NCBI RefSeq assembly: GCF_029227915.1
Contig: NC_079884.1
Span: 8,864,001 to 8,928,000 of the forward strand
Length of the DNA stretch: 64,000 nucleotides
Direction: 5' to 3'
Source: Hydractinia symbiolongicarpus
Lineage: Eukaryota > Cnidaria > Hydrozoa > Anthoathecata > Hydractiniidae
Made by a program: the position numbers and the translations under genes. The notes beneath the pieces are model-generated. The model searched no databases, was not told the DNA's origin, and saw nothing but the letters and a program-made list of their open reading frames with translations. Shown here piece by piece: positions 10,104 to 25,100 of this stretch (position 1 is the stretch's first letter; every line of letters begins with the position of its first letter).

Positions 10104-13100
10104 CTAATGCATAAAAACTTCAGTGTAACACTTTTCAGCACTCAGCATAAAACATTTAAAAATTGACTAATAAATAATAAACTGATGTTTTAAGGAAGAG
10201 ATTTGCAATAATGTTGCAAATTGAAATAACAGGACGAAATATTTGCATTTCGTTTTTCAAACCTCTACTTTTTTTATTAGCGTATTACAGCCTTTCTTGA
10301 GGATAAAATAACTATGCATACCTGTAGGAGAGGAATAGCTTGTAAACCATCCAACTCTAGTAGATCAACTATTTTGTCTTTAAACATTTCAAGCAAACGA
10401 CCCCACAATATTGTAAACGATTTATCTTGTTTATCTGTTGAATTGATTAGCTGCGATGTTTCAATAAAACGTGGTGATTCTGAAAAAGATTCTTGACCAA
10501 CATCTGATAGCTCAGCATCCCCTTCATCCACTTCATCAGGCTGTATTTCTTGTGGTTCATCTAAAATAACAGATTGTACAGTATTATTCCAAAAGGTACA
10601 AGTTAATTAATAATTATGAAATACTGGACTACAACTGGATAAAAATAGTAAAAAAAATCATTTGATATGCCTGAACAATGTGTGTCTACCTTGATCTGTA
10701 GTAAACTCATCCTCAAGTTCTTCTTCAAACTCTTCTTCATCATCACCTTCTTCCTCCGCTTCTTCTCCTGAAACTAATGGCATTTGTTCTAATTCATGCT
10801 CAGTATCGCCAACATTTTCACCATTTTGGTTTTGTAAACTAAGAGCCAATGCAATCTCCATCATAGCATTATCATCTAAAAGTAAGAACTCTTTTTTCAG
10901 GGTTTGTTTTTTATTTACTAGTAATTTTCAGTGCTAAAAATTGTAACATGTATTGCTAAGTGTTTGTCAAACAGAATTAAAATTACGCATTTAGGATAAA
11001 AGAAAATAATTGGATAATGTGTGGAGGCTTGATAATTCTCAGGACATACCAGAAGATCTTATTTATACAAAATTATTCGGAGCAGACTATTTTAATTAAC
11101 AGTGGATGTTAACCAAGTTATTTTAGCAGAAAAGAATGGAGCAAGATAATAATAATGATGCGGATTATATCCTTGTTTGTACTAACTTTTTATCAGTTAC
11201 TAAAAATCCTTTATTCATTTTGTGACTTTTCCTAATTTCTGGTTTGATTTTATTAAAAATACAATAATACTTTTTATCTATCTCTTCACAAAATTCTGGT
11301 CATTAGAGGTCAAGGTCTATAGGTCAAGTAAGAGAATTTTTAAAATACTAGTTTTGTTAAGAAATTTGTGTCATTGTTTAAAACTTACGTTAATGAATAA
11401 CCTATGAATGTTTCTTCTAAATTAATTTTAAGAATAGGATAAATAGGAATTCGCATCACCACTAGTATTTAAGTACAAAAAGAAGAGAAATAACAAATAA
11501 TAAATACCATCTAACAACATCTGTAAATTCTCGTTATTTACAATGTCACTTTCCTCGATTACAATGCCATCGTCATCCTCTTCCTCGTCCCCAATGTTGT
11601 CATTGTTTGCATCTTCAATAACAGCTACATGCTGCTGCTCAACTTGCTCTTCAGGTGAAGTTTCAGGAACAGGTGTAGTGGCTTGTTCTTCTTCCTAAGA
11701 AAACGAAAAAAATTACTCAATGAAAAAAAAAAGTGTAGATTGACAGTATGATCTAAAAATTAATGGTAGGATGAGTAGATTAATGGTAGGGTATTGTTTG
11801 AAAAAAGATGTTAATTGCTGTTCTATTTCATGAATCTGTTTCCTATAATACAAATGTTATTGTGTGTAGAAATTTATTATCAATTCTCACTATATTCCTA
11901 AATTGTTATAAAATATAGTGCAACCAACAAATATTTCAGCTGTAAAGAGGACTTACCTTAAAGGGTCAAATAAGCCTTAAGTGACAAACTCATTGCAAGA
12001 AAGACAGTAGATGTTCTGCATTTAAAAATTTCACCAGTACAAACCTTGTTATCCTTCTTCTCTTCTTTAGTTATGGCACTTGGTTTTTCATCTAGCTTTG
12101 TCACTTTCTGTCTTGATTGAAGGGCATTGATTAATCCTTGTTTTGCAGCAAAGCTTACACATTGATCCTGTACAATTATACACAATGTAAAAATAACCAA
12201 CTGTAATTTAAAAACCAAGAGTAAAGAAATGCTTTAGGATAGTTTCTTAGAAAATATTTCAATTTTTTTATCAACCAATAAAAAGTTTATAACAAATATG
12301 TTACAACGATTTATATCTATCTGCTCATCATGTTAACTCGCATACTTGTTATAAAATTCAAATCAATCGTGAACTAAAGATTATTTTTTGACATAAACAT
12401 TTTTTAGTTAATTGCAACCAATGTGTTTCCCTTCATAATATCTTCAATTTTTAATATTATTCCAAAAACGTTTTCAATTAGAAAATACCTTTACAACAAG
12501 CAGACCAATAATAAATTTAGCCATGCTGTTGATTTGCTCTGAATTTCCCAACATAACGGCAAACAATATTTCGACAACCATCTCCACAAGATGACTAAGT
12601 TGTGTCATATCTACACATTTTTAAATACAAAAAGTAAGCAAAAAGAAAAATACAGCAAAATTTATAAAAGCATGCAGTATGACAAGGATATTTAGTTAGT
12701 AGAATATGAATGTAAAACAAAAGGGCAGATTTACCTCTTTTAGCTATAACTGAATTTGATTCTGCAGTGAATGCTGCATGAAGTGTCCAAAATGTTTCAA
12801 TTAATTTCTCTGCAAATACAGGAAGCGAATAAGCATCTAAAAGAAAATAAGTTATAATTTAAGAATGAATTATGCCCACTATATTTTAGGTAAACATTCT
12901 AATCGAAATGGAATATTCTGGATGCTTCCTTCTTTATATAACTTTAACACAAAAGCTTATGGAGTTGAGAACAGGATAATGGAAAAAAAAAAAATTTATC
13001 AAACCTTCCACAAATTTCACAAAATTCTCTGGTCGATCATTACCAACTGATTGTGCAATATTTAGCACCAATGCAAACATTTCAATATCAATGACTTGTT

Positions 13101-16100
13101 GGTTTGCTTTAGCTTCATTGCTTGCATTTTGGAAAAGATTCAACATATATGAAATCCGTATCTCATCCTAAAATGAGATTTAATTGCTTTGATAAAATAT
13201 AACTTTCAATCCCAATAACCTACCTGAATTTAAATCTGATTTGACACATGGAGATATCAATAAAATGAAAGAAAGAGAAGTTTATATGGTAAAATAAAAA
13301 ATTGTGTCTGGTTTCCATATTCAATTCCCAAGTGAACAGACAGAGAAAATAAGGAAATGATCCAAGTAATTCCGAGTATTTTTTTAAAAAGGGTAAGCAT
13401 GCTACCTTTACCTGATCAATCATCAGGTTTCACAGTATTTTTTTTAAATTTAAAAGCCTTTCACTCCAAAATATGAAAAGTTATTGTACTAAAAGCTAAA
13501 TCACAAAGGTGAATGTTACACAACATGTTTCTAAGCAAGTAAGGCAGCCCAATGAAAACATAAAATACAGACCTTTTTGTAGTAAAATTTGGTATCCTCA
13601 GCATATAAATGACGTAAAAGCTGAAGCATTTGGTAGCTAACAATGGTGGGCTGTCCACAAAACTGTGGCTCTGTTGTCAATAAGTTAGCGGATACCGATA
13701 ACAATGATGAGAATATAATAGGGTTGTCTTTTAACTCAAGCACAGGTAAACACCTGTTGATTGCAGACAGCAAGGATGTAAGCAATCTAAACATAAGTAC
13801 AAGCAGGACTATGTCTACTCTTTTTGTACAGGCAAACCCTTGAATGAATACCACACAAGATAAAAAAAAGTAAGTATATAAGTCAAAAAAAAAAGTATTC
13901 ATACATCCTTATGCTAACAAATATAATTTTGTACGCAAACAAGTAAGTGTATACATTCTGTACCAAGCTGTGGAACTCAAATTAACCTTAATAACAGCAA
14001 ACCACAAATTCTCTTTAACAGCACTAAATATTTCATGACTGTATAATTGGCTAAAATAATATTGATTAAACCACCTACATTTCAGAATAAGAGCATGGTC
14101 TTTTTTGTTCCACATTTACGACTGTTGCACTTGAACTAGTGGTTTCTGGTACACTAGATGGTGCTTCACCAACTTCGTCAGGAAATCCAAAAGCCTCTTT
14201 TGATTTTGTGTAAATTTTAACTGAATCAACAATACTCAGGCCGTAAGGGTCTGACGATGGTCCAACTAAAAATTAATTTTTAGTTAATAAACAACAACAA
14301 TCCTAACTATTTCAGCTCATAAAAAAATGATATAAATTAAAAGAAAACTGACATTGTTTTAGTGCTCACAAAAAATAGAATTAAACTAGTCGGTGGCATA
14401 TGGAAAAATCCACGGGTTCGCCGTCTTTTTTATATCGCATTGTGTGTGTCTCGCTAATTGTGGTACCATTTTGCGTGACTAACAAATTATACTGGTATTA
14501 TAATATAGATGAAGTGTCTTTGGTGTGATTAGTTTTGAATGCTTGTAACTTCAAGGTCCAAGACTCAGAAAAACATGTTTAATAATTTTAAACATGTTTA
14601 CAGAAAAGTTATCAACCTTTCAGAAAATAAATATTTTCATATACGGTGAATTATCGATTACATCTCCTCTGACTCAGTCCTTAAAAAACCCTAAATGCAC
14701 CCCTTGACCAATTCTTGCTTTATCAATCTTTTTTGCATCCCTTTAAAGTTTGAGTCCCCAGTAAATTGTTTTTTCTAAATTTGGAAATTTTTGTATTTTT
14801 AAATTTTATCATTGGTAATAGGTGTTTAATGTGTCCTCAAGGCTAACTTTATTTGTGCCATATATTCTCAGCTTGGTCCAAAAATACTCACAGGTTACTG
14901 TTAGTTTATTTTTCTCAGACATTAAGATTGATTCTTCACGTGTAAATGGGATATCAAACCAACGATTCTTTGCCATTCTCATATGTACAAGACGTCCTAG
15001 AAACTCCACATACTGAGGGGATCGTTCCATTGATTGAACACCAACTTGAATTCTCATGCCTACCATAACATTTGATGTTGATGTGAGCACGATTTCGAGT
15101 TTAAATCCTGATGGCTATAAAAAAATAAAGTGCAAGACGATGTCTTGTTTGACAATAATGATGTGCAGATGTTGAAAATTTGTACAGGCCTGCTAAGACC
15201 TTTCTACATAATCATATAACATAAAAACATTTCTAGTAAGCACCCTAGGTGTTTTTATTTTACTCTGGGCTATTTTCAGATGGGTGATCAAAAACCAGTT
15301 GAGCAGCAACAAGAAAAATTTTGAAACACAGAAAAATTTGCACATTTTCTTAAAGCAAGGTGAAATTTCCAAAAAACATTCTCTGCACTTATAAAAAGTT
15401 AAAAACAACCAATGTAATGAAGACTTAAAGAAAAGTGTGGCAACCCTCATCTGTATTATGTTTGTGTCTGTGATCCAACCATGATGGCAGCCAGTAGCGA
15501 AGGGTCAATTCCTGTGGATTTTCCCACAGTTAAATTTCCATGGATTTTTCAACAGGGCTAGGATTAGTACTTTTCAAAGCTCGTGATTCCAAAAAATTAA
15601 AGTATAAACTTTTACTTACCTTTGTGTTGGCTATGTACATACCAGCAGCATTTAATCGCGTTTTTACTTGGTTTGTATTATATACATGTAACACATCCAC
15701 CCCACCAAATTCAACATCGTTTGTTGGATGGCAGTGCTCAAAAAAATCTATTGGGAACTTCGTACTGCTGTTTCTTTTAGTAACTTTACCATGTTGCTTT
15801 GCAGCTGTTTCTTTCTTCTGCACGATTTCTGTGGTTAACCTAGGTCTAAATTATTTAAAGCAAAGTATAATAGCTTGTTCAAACCAGACTGTGAATTGGC
15901 CTTGGGAGGGGAGAAGATGAGGAAGGGTTATTTATACTACCCCATTGTTCTTTGCTAAAAGCTTTTCCAGAGATTTCTGGACTTTTACTTTTTATCTATT
16001 ACAGGGATATTTTTGTCACTGAATCTAATGTGTGAATTTTTAACAAAAAAAAAAACCTTGACCCAATTTAATCTACAGTGTAATCCAACCTAAAATATGT

Positions 16101-19100
16101 TGCATTCAATGGTTTTGTATGAAAAACAAAAGAAATTTAGTTGAAATTAGCCATAGACAAATCACGCAGAAGATAAAGAAAATAAGAAAATTATTATCTT
16201 TGAGGTTAAATGAAAAAACTTACTTGATAGGAAAGTAGGTTGACTGTTGTGCAAATTGTACTTGGTCCTGTTTTGTATTGTAAATACGCAAGCTGCCATC
16301 ATCTAACAACACAATAAGTGTTGTTCGATAGTTCACAGTGTTAGGTTTGGCTTCTATTGAAGAATGGTGACAGCAAACAGCACTTTGAACTTTAGAAGAT
16401 TTAGACGGGCTTTTGATTTCTTGCATCTAAAAAAGATGCATTATAACAACATGAAATATCTCATGAGAGTATCAGGCAGTCGATAGTTGGAGTACTTACA
16501 ATGTCAGTTCTTATATATTGACCATTTTATGTTGACAAATACCAGGAGAAGTAACAGTAGTTTAGATATAATAAAAGTAATCGAGGTAAAAAAACTAAAA
16601 TAAAGACTTTCATATCAAGGAAACATGAAAATTTCCTTATTTTGCCTGATGTTTATTTCACTTACTTTTACTAACCAAGTGGAAACCGTGTTGCAAACTT
16701 ACAAGTATTTTATCAGTTTTAATAGCCAGCACCACAACATTGCCAGAGTTCTGATGAATACAATGTATCAATCCAAGTTGACCAGGCACCTCACACCATT
16801 GAATTAACGGTGAAGAAGATGTGATTGATGTTTTGATAGCAAATATCTTTGTGAATGTTGACACAGTTTTGTCAAGAACGCCAGCAAATGTTTTTCCTGT
16901 TGTCAAAGAAAGAACAGAATAATTAGGATAAAAGTGAATATTTCTGCTAGGTGCCAAATGTTTACAAATGTTTACAAAAAGATTCTAAGTAGGGGAGTTT
17001 TTAATAAAAAAATATAAACCATGTAGATAAAAAGTATCCTGTCTATCAATCCAAACGATGATAAATGTAGCTCATCTACAAGATGAAAAAGATCTTCTTT
17101 AAATCAATTAAAAAATCATTTAAAATCATTTCTCTTATGTACTATATACTACAACAGTTTATGATGGCATATAAATCATAAAATTATTTATCAGTTAGTT
17201 TATTAGTTAGTAATTACTAAACTAGTATCTTGCTTTTAGCTTTAATAACATTTTAATAACACGTTTCTTTATTAACAAAGGAATAAAAAACATTCCTACC
17301 TTTATTGTAACTAAAGAACATCAGTTTCATAAGGTGGGAATAATACACCGATACACCACCACCATTAACTAACTCTTGTCCAGAATCTTCTAAATCTGGA
17401 TGATTCACTGCAACAACATTCATCATGTAAAAGGGACCTGAGCTACTTGCCTCGTTCAAAACCTCTGTGTAAATGTATCCTTGTGATGACATAATAGATA
17501 TAATCACGTTAGTATCTGTTTGAATAAAGGTAGCGTCTCGAGCCTTGCCACTGGGGAGCACAAAATGATGTGTTGGTTCTTTTTCACTAACTGACAAGTC
17601 ATACACCTGTGGAATAAAGAACATTATTTTAGCAAAACCATCATAATATACATTTTAACAATAAAACACATGTGTATCAATACAACATTTTAGTAGAACT
17701 GTTTTATTTAAAAAATCAGGAATTATTTTAAATAAAATAAATACATTCCATAGTGCATCTATGGTACACTACAACAATGAGCATGAAAGAAAAATTTAAT
17801 TTTTAAAGTTATGGTAAAGGTAAGTTAATTTTTAAAAATAGAAACCTTATTTACTACATGATATTATATACTGTTTATTCTGGTTATTTTGAAATTACTT
17901 AAAAAACCATGGAGGTATAAAAGCGAAGAAGATACAATTAACAAAGCTTGCATTAAGATTCTAATTAAATCATCTTTAGAGTAACTCCAACATTCGCTAC
18001 AGTCTTTTTCAAGAAAGGCGTGCGATCGCACGCACACGCCTTGGCACACGCCTAAATCGTTTCAGGCGTGTTATTAATCGCACGCCTAAAAAATAAATAT
18101 TGAGTTTTCAAAATCAACCTATAAAATCCATTTTGTAGCGTGAGATGCCAGCCCTCGAAATAATTTTAGAGACTTGTTAGACAAAAGATTTCCGTCTTGG
18201 TCAGACACTTTCAGATCTCAGAAATTATTGAATAGTCCTGGTCCTTTTAATCCACGAGCAAGCCTATTCATAGCCAACCTGACCATCCTAGCTAATTCAC
18301 CGACTCCTGATTTAGTTAAAAGAACTACGTACATAAATCTCTTTTGCCTGGCCCCCTCGTCATTGGTGACCAGGTCTTACACAAGAAATCCAGCCATGCG
18401 GTTGCAGAGGTGAACGCGGGAGCACGGATGAAGCTAGTCTGCAAAACTGCACTTACATGTGGAATAGACATTTTATCATGGATTTAATTGTAGATAAATT
18501 CTTCATTTGACAAAACAATTGGAAACCACAGCTGGTCCCAATTTAATGGATTTTTTCTTTAGGCCTGTAAAAACTGAACATTCTGAATGAATTTTGAAGT
18601 TTTATTTAAGCCACATGGATAAAGACTGTTTTAATTTAAAAACAAAACATATTTTTGCCTATTTGATTGTGATGACCTGAAAAATAAACAATAAATATAA
18701 AAATGACAGTATAGTCATGGATACTTTTTCGGACATGTCGAAAAGGAAGTTAAGATTGAGAGTCGCTATAACAGTAGACGCTCGATCATCGTGTTTAAGG
18801 TTCACGATTTAAAATGTCCCCCACTTTTCTACCGCAAAATGAATGCGCAACAAAAATAACCTCGAAGCCCGTATGGCATGCGCAACATTCTTTGCACATG
18901 CGTTTTACATCGTATGCGTTACCTGATTACATGTGCGAATCATCGCACACCTACTCAAATATTCCTGAAAAAGACTGTCGTTAAGTCGTGCGGCCTTCTT
19001 ATTCCCCTTGGATTTGACAACTCAAATGAAGCCATAATACCTCCCTTGAGTTGTACCATGGATATCTTGGGCAAACGCTAAGTCGTACCTTATTAGTAAA

Positions 19101-22100
19101 AAAACCTAATGTAACTTGGACATTCTAAAAACCATATGTCAAATGATTCGAATTCATTTGAAATCACACAATTTCCTGAGAGCATCCATTTTTTTAATTT
19201 TAACATGGTTTTTACGCAGTGGAGATCTTCAGTGAAGTCGTACTTTTCAAAAAAGTCCGAGTTATTAAGACTTCGGTCTATCTCAGACATTGTCAAGTCA
19301 GAAGAATTACTTTTCCTAAGGCACAATGAATGATTAGAAAAATGCTTTTTAAAATCCCTCGATGCTTGCATAGTTCATAGGCTTTTATTCTTAACATATT
19401 TTTAAGCAAAATATCTGTTAAAAACAACTATAAATATTTTTATTCGCTGAATAATTATTTTGTTTCATTTCCATATGATTAATAAAGTTTTGTTTATTTG
19501 AAAACTTGTCACAAAGAAAGCATGTGAAAAGAGATGATTTTTAGAAATGTATCCAAAATTACCGGGTATTACTAGCCTTGGTAAAATGTTTAATGTCAAC
19601 ATAGAGTGAAGGATTTCAAAGTTTTCACATTTGTATTTATTATAATGTTTTTAAATCTAGCGATATAATCTATGAGCTTTGTTCCTTTTAAACAGTCTGT
19701 ACAACTGTGACTCCTTGCATATTTTAAATTGATTGACAGAAGGTCCAAATTGGCCAATCACAATTCGCATTTAAACAATCAAACTAACTTCCTGCGGGCA
19801 AATATAAAGCTGAGTTCATTTCTTTGAATGTGGCACCTATTTACGTATCATGCATGATTTTAATAGCTCTAGAGAAAATTTATCTCCTTGTTTTTTATGC
19901 CTCCATAAAAACACATTACATTTGTCTTGTAAATTATTTTCTCTCTCTGAAGTTTCAGAAAAAGAAAAGTTGAATTAAATATTTTCATTTCAGAAGCAAA
20001 TAAAATTTCTTTTTTATAAGACTAACATCACACACTAATAACCAATTTACCTTTACAAAATCAGCTGTTAATAGTGCCAGTTGTGTTTGAGAGCCTGGAA
20101 CCCAAATTGGTTTGATTATAAAATTTCCAGTATCAAGTTTAGAAGAAAGTGCCAGATGATTTAAACTAGATCCAGAATGGCCAAGGATCAAGATATGACA
20201 ATCCTTCAGTCCTGTGACTGCCAGAAAATCATCATTCATTGGATTGCTAGCCATATGCAATACAGTAAATGGCATTATGGTGGATGATAGACGATTTAGA
20301 GTCATCTTTTTTTGGTTAACTTCTGGTTGCTTAAGTAACCCGGATAATTGTAGAATTGTGACCTGAAGAAAGAAGCATTGACTAATTAGCTTGTAAGAAA
20401 CAAATAAATCAAACACATAATTTACATAATAATTACAAAAAATACAAAAATCCTAAATGGCAGATGATAACAATAAAATAAACAAATTTTTAAATTCGAT
20501 TTTCTATTACGAAACATATAAACAAATATGGAATATTGTTAATCTATCCTTTCGTTAAATTTTGTCAGGCAGCCTTGTTTGCCTGTTCTTTAGACTTAAG
20601 CATAGAATTTTTAATTTAACTGTACAAGGATTCACTAGTTTAAATTTATTACGCATTTTAAGCTTAAGAATGTTCAAATATTAAACTAACTTTTCCCTTC
20701 TCGTGTGCAACTGCTAGGTGTTGTCGTCTGCCACGGGGTGATGCAATTAAACACATGGCTTTGTGATGGACAGCATGAGCCAACATTAATTGACGTAATG
20801 TCTGGCCTTGATCACCACCATAATTTAGTTTAATATTCTCAAATGCTCCTTCTTGAGAACCAGATACGGCACTCTATAACACAAAACATATTTTTGGTTC
20901 AAAAGGACATTTTAAGAGACTAAAAACCTCTGCTCTCCATCCGCATACAATATAAAACTAAATTATATTATAAATAAAAAACCCGCTAAATTATGATGTT
21001 ATTATTAAGGAGCTAAGTAACATTCCCTTTGTTTAAAAAAACACTTATGTCATGATAATTATTCTGAATACTCCAACAGAGTCACTTACCATTAAGGCAT
21101 CACTGATCAAACATTCTTTGTCCTGTGTGTAAAGCAACTGCATTTTGTGATTCAAATCTTCTTTCACGGTTCTACATTTTTCTTTCTGTTTTTCCACTTC
21201 ACGGTTAAATGCACTATTTGCAGCTGACAGTAGTTTTAAGAGTATATCAGAGATGTAACTCTTTTTCAAAAGTTTCAGAACATCACCTTTTGCATCCTGT
21301 TTAAAACAAAACAACAATGATGTACAATAATCATGAAGTAAAAAGTACAACATAGCTTATACTTTATGTAGTTAAACTCTGCCAAAGTCCCAAAATCCCC
21401 AAAAATATCCAGTTAAATCGTCCTTTGTCTTACACATATTATAGCCTTCACTTTACACTAAATCTAAAAAAGAATAAAAAAATAAAATAATAGAAACAAA
21501 AATGTAAGAGCACCTTTAAAACTTTCCTTAGGAGGAAAATATCTTCTCCAAGGTTGTTAACAGACACTGGTTCATGTTTTGATGATTGAGCAGTCCCGCC
21601 AGATTTTTTTGAAGGTTTGCTTGTAAGTTCACCCCAAGCTGTAAATGGCGACAAATTTTTCGATGATTTATTTGACAGGTCAGATCCAGAGGACTTTTTT
21701 GCCATTGCCTGTAGAATAACAATTAGTTGATTTTAATTTGACATCATATAAATAAAGATTCAACAAGCTTAAAAATACTGAACACGATGGCTTATAGTCA
21801 TCAAAGACAAATTCAAAAACTCAGGACACTGTTTCTACTTTATTATTAATACTAAATTTGATACACTTCTGGTGTTTACCTGTCTAAATTTTCATACCTT
21901 ACAACTGCCATCTTCTTTAGCACCACAATCACAAAAAAAGGAACCATGCTTAGAATATGTGACATCGTGACCTTTATGACAAACCTTTGCACACACTGTA
22001 CAACACCCCACACCATCACTCATCTTGCATGTGTGGCAATGATACCAGTGTTGATTCATGTAGTCTCTTTGTGTGATTGTGAATGTACAGACTTTACCTG

Positions 22101-25100
22101 AAGTATCATCATCCTATCGAAAAAGGTTTTTTTGGGGTAAGTTACAAACGTTTTAAAATATCATTTTTTATTACAATATCATACAGGGAAATGAAGAATT
22201 GCTTTATTTTGTTACATAATGCATTATAAGGCTCAATGGTCACAAAAAGCAATTCAAATAAGTACCTAACGGAATAAAAGTCTATCTTAAAATTTAAATA
22301 AGCTCACTAGCACTTAATTTAGTTTTTTACTTAATGAAAATGAAATCAACAGCATTCATTATGTTAAAAACAAAAAAGTCTCCCACGATTCTGTTTTAGA
22401 AACTACTAAACATTACTATAACACATTTTTTTAAAATCCCATTTCCCCTTAATATTGACCTTTTTTCCTTACGTTCCCTATAAATGTTCCCCTTAAATAA
22501 GAGTCCAATCTAAATCATTGAAAATTCAGTAAGCATCAGAGGGGTTATTGATGTATTATCATGTGTCTATTTAGTCTAGATAATACATTCTATTCACAGT
22601 TAAAAATTCTTGTTAAAACCATTGATAGACTTTGACTAACTATGTCTGCAGCAATTGATTTGATCCCACTCCCACTTACTAAAATTGTTAGAAAGAATTA
22701 AAGACAATTTCTAAGTGCACATTCTAAGCTTAGGTCTGAAGCATACTATCATTTCTAAATTTCAATGTCATCACTTAATCAGGAGTAAAACAACTGTCAA
22801 AAACCCGAAATGGTAAAATTATAACATTTGAAATTATTGTAGTGTATTTTAGTGTTAATACTTACAGATTCTTCATCATTTGTATCTTCATCTTCATGCG
22901 TGTCATTCAATACATCAGAAAAATTTGTCAGATCGAAAGCATCTTTTTCAAGCATGGTGTCTTTTAATGCACTTTGTGTTTCATTAGATAGGGTAGAAAC
23001 AACCTTTGTAATATATAGAGTGATCGCATTACAGCATTCTCTGATATGATTAGAAAATGCTGTTTCGGTACTGATATGTTTTAACCAAGTATCATTGCTA
23101 TAAAAAATAAAAATACAGTTTGTATATCCTCATGAATTAACGCTGCATAAAGATATTCACTTAGAAACTTTCTTGAACCACAAATTCTGATGGAAACAAA
23201 AATTTGATTCCAGAAAAGAAGTTTACCACTAAAAATTGAAAAACTTTGCTTTGGAAAAGCTGAAACAAACCTGGACTTTGAAATTAAAATAAAAGAACTG
23301 TAAAATGGGGAAATTAGAATTTAAACAGTTCCCACACATTATCAACTAAACAACATACTGTATGATGACCCATTGTAGTGCATTCTCCAGTAAATTAAGA
23401 TGGCCTAGTTCACCACAAGCTGTAGCCGTTGTCACAATAACATCGAAAAAATTTGAAAACGAAAACTTCAATGTTATTGACGTTTCATCTTGGCTTGTTA
23501 TTTTGTTCACAACATGTAAGCAAAAATTAAAGAGGCAAGACAACATCTTCTCCAATGACGCACTAGAAGAAAGTATTTGGTAACATGTTGACAGAATACT
23601 AATTACAATGATTTCAGGCGTGGCAAATTCCTTGTACAAAAATTATATCACTTTATAGTCTGATAAATAAAGGAAAATTTTTGAAAAATTGTCTCATGTG
23701 TTAGTGGAAAAAATTGTAGTTTATGTTGTTGTGACAGTTATCAGCATCTTTTACCAGTTGCTACGACAAAAAAACTGAAAGGCTCTAATGATTACCTGTT
23801 CTGTATTCCGAAGTTGATGAACATTCTTACTAGAGCACATCCCTCTGCTGGTGCTTTTTTCAGTAAAATTAACTTTTGAATCCAAGTAATTTGCACAGCT
23901 TCACTTTCTTTAAAGAGCTTCAACAAACATAGTTTGAGATTTTGGTCTGCGTTTTTTTCATCTAGAATATTTAAATTAACAATGCCATCCAACATTAGGA
24001 ATAAATCTGCCATAAGTATTTTAAAAGCATATTTTGAAAGCATCACAAGGATATTAATGACAACAACATCAACAATGATGCAACAATGCAACATATTTAA
24101 AGAAATTTTATAGCAGCTGAAAACACATTCATCTATATTTCATTTTTATACTTACTTAAATTAAAAAGTTTAGTGAACAGGTTGACATAAGCAACAAGGT
24201 ATTCTTCTGAGAAGGAGTCTTCAACTGCAGATTTAAAGATCTTATAGAAACTGTCCTCATGTTGTTTAAAATATTGAAGAAAGATGACAACCGTTTTTGT
24301 ATGATCAATTAACCGTCCCATGAACTGCATCCAACTTATCAACACTTCTTCTTGAACCACGCTAAAAATACAATGATACATATGATACATTGTTGTGATA
24401 AAATCTACATGGAGGAGTTAACATACTGTCAAAGTGTCCACCAAATTAACAAAATGCTAAACATCAAATTAAGTCTCAAGGTACTTTTTTAAAAGATTAA
24501 CATGAGAAATTTTTTGTTAAAAGTTCATGTGTCCCAAGATAAAACTTTAGGATATTAGCAACAGGTGTGTGCATGATTTTGTGAGTCAAATTAAAAAGAA
24601 TTTATATGGAGAAACAGGTTTTGAAATTTACTGATCTATAACCTACCAATCTATAACCTGGGCTAGGTATAATTTTCCAAAAGACTTTGTGCTTGCTTTG
24701 TTACCACAAAAGTTTCTTCCAATGAAAGTTTCTTTTTTTAAGTGTTGCGAGAAGGGTGTGTACCCACTAAGTTATATAACAAGGACGTTGGGCAAATTAC
24801 TTTAGGGGAAAAAGGTTTACAAAAACTTGCATCAAACACAATTTTGCGTAAAAAACCTTCCTGAAAATTAAAAATCACTTTGTTTGCGAGGAAAAACCTC
24901 GCAAATGGCAACAATTCTTCTTTTCTTCTTCTTTTCTCTTGCTATTAGAAATCAAAAGTTAGCATCTATTACCGTTTCAAGGAATCAGGATATTCAAGAA
25001 ACGTTTGTAGCACCAAAGAAGTATGAACACAGCAAACGTTACTGTAGTCGATGATTAGATAAGAAATAAAAGTTCTTTTTCTGGGTGAAAAAACTTTCAT

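Noticed and set aside
13643-13843. Plus-strand frame [19 protein letters not shown]...
   Set aside because: It is antisense to UBR4 exon 36; codon content is explained by the minus-strand gene.
15540-15920. 126-codon plus-strand open frame
   Set aside because: It is antisense shadow of the UBR4 exon at 15620-15839 plus intron.
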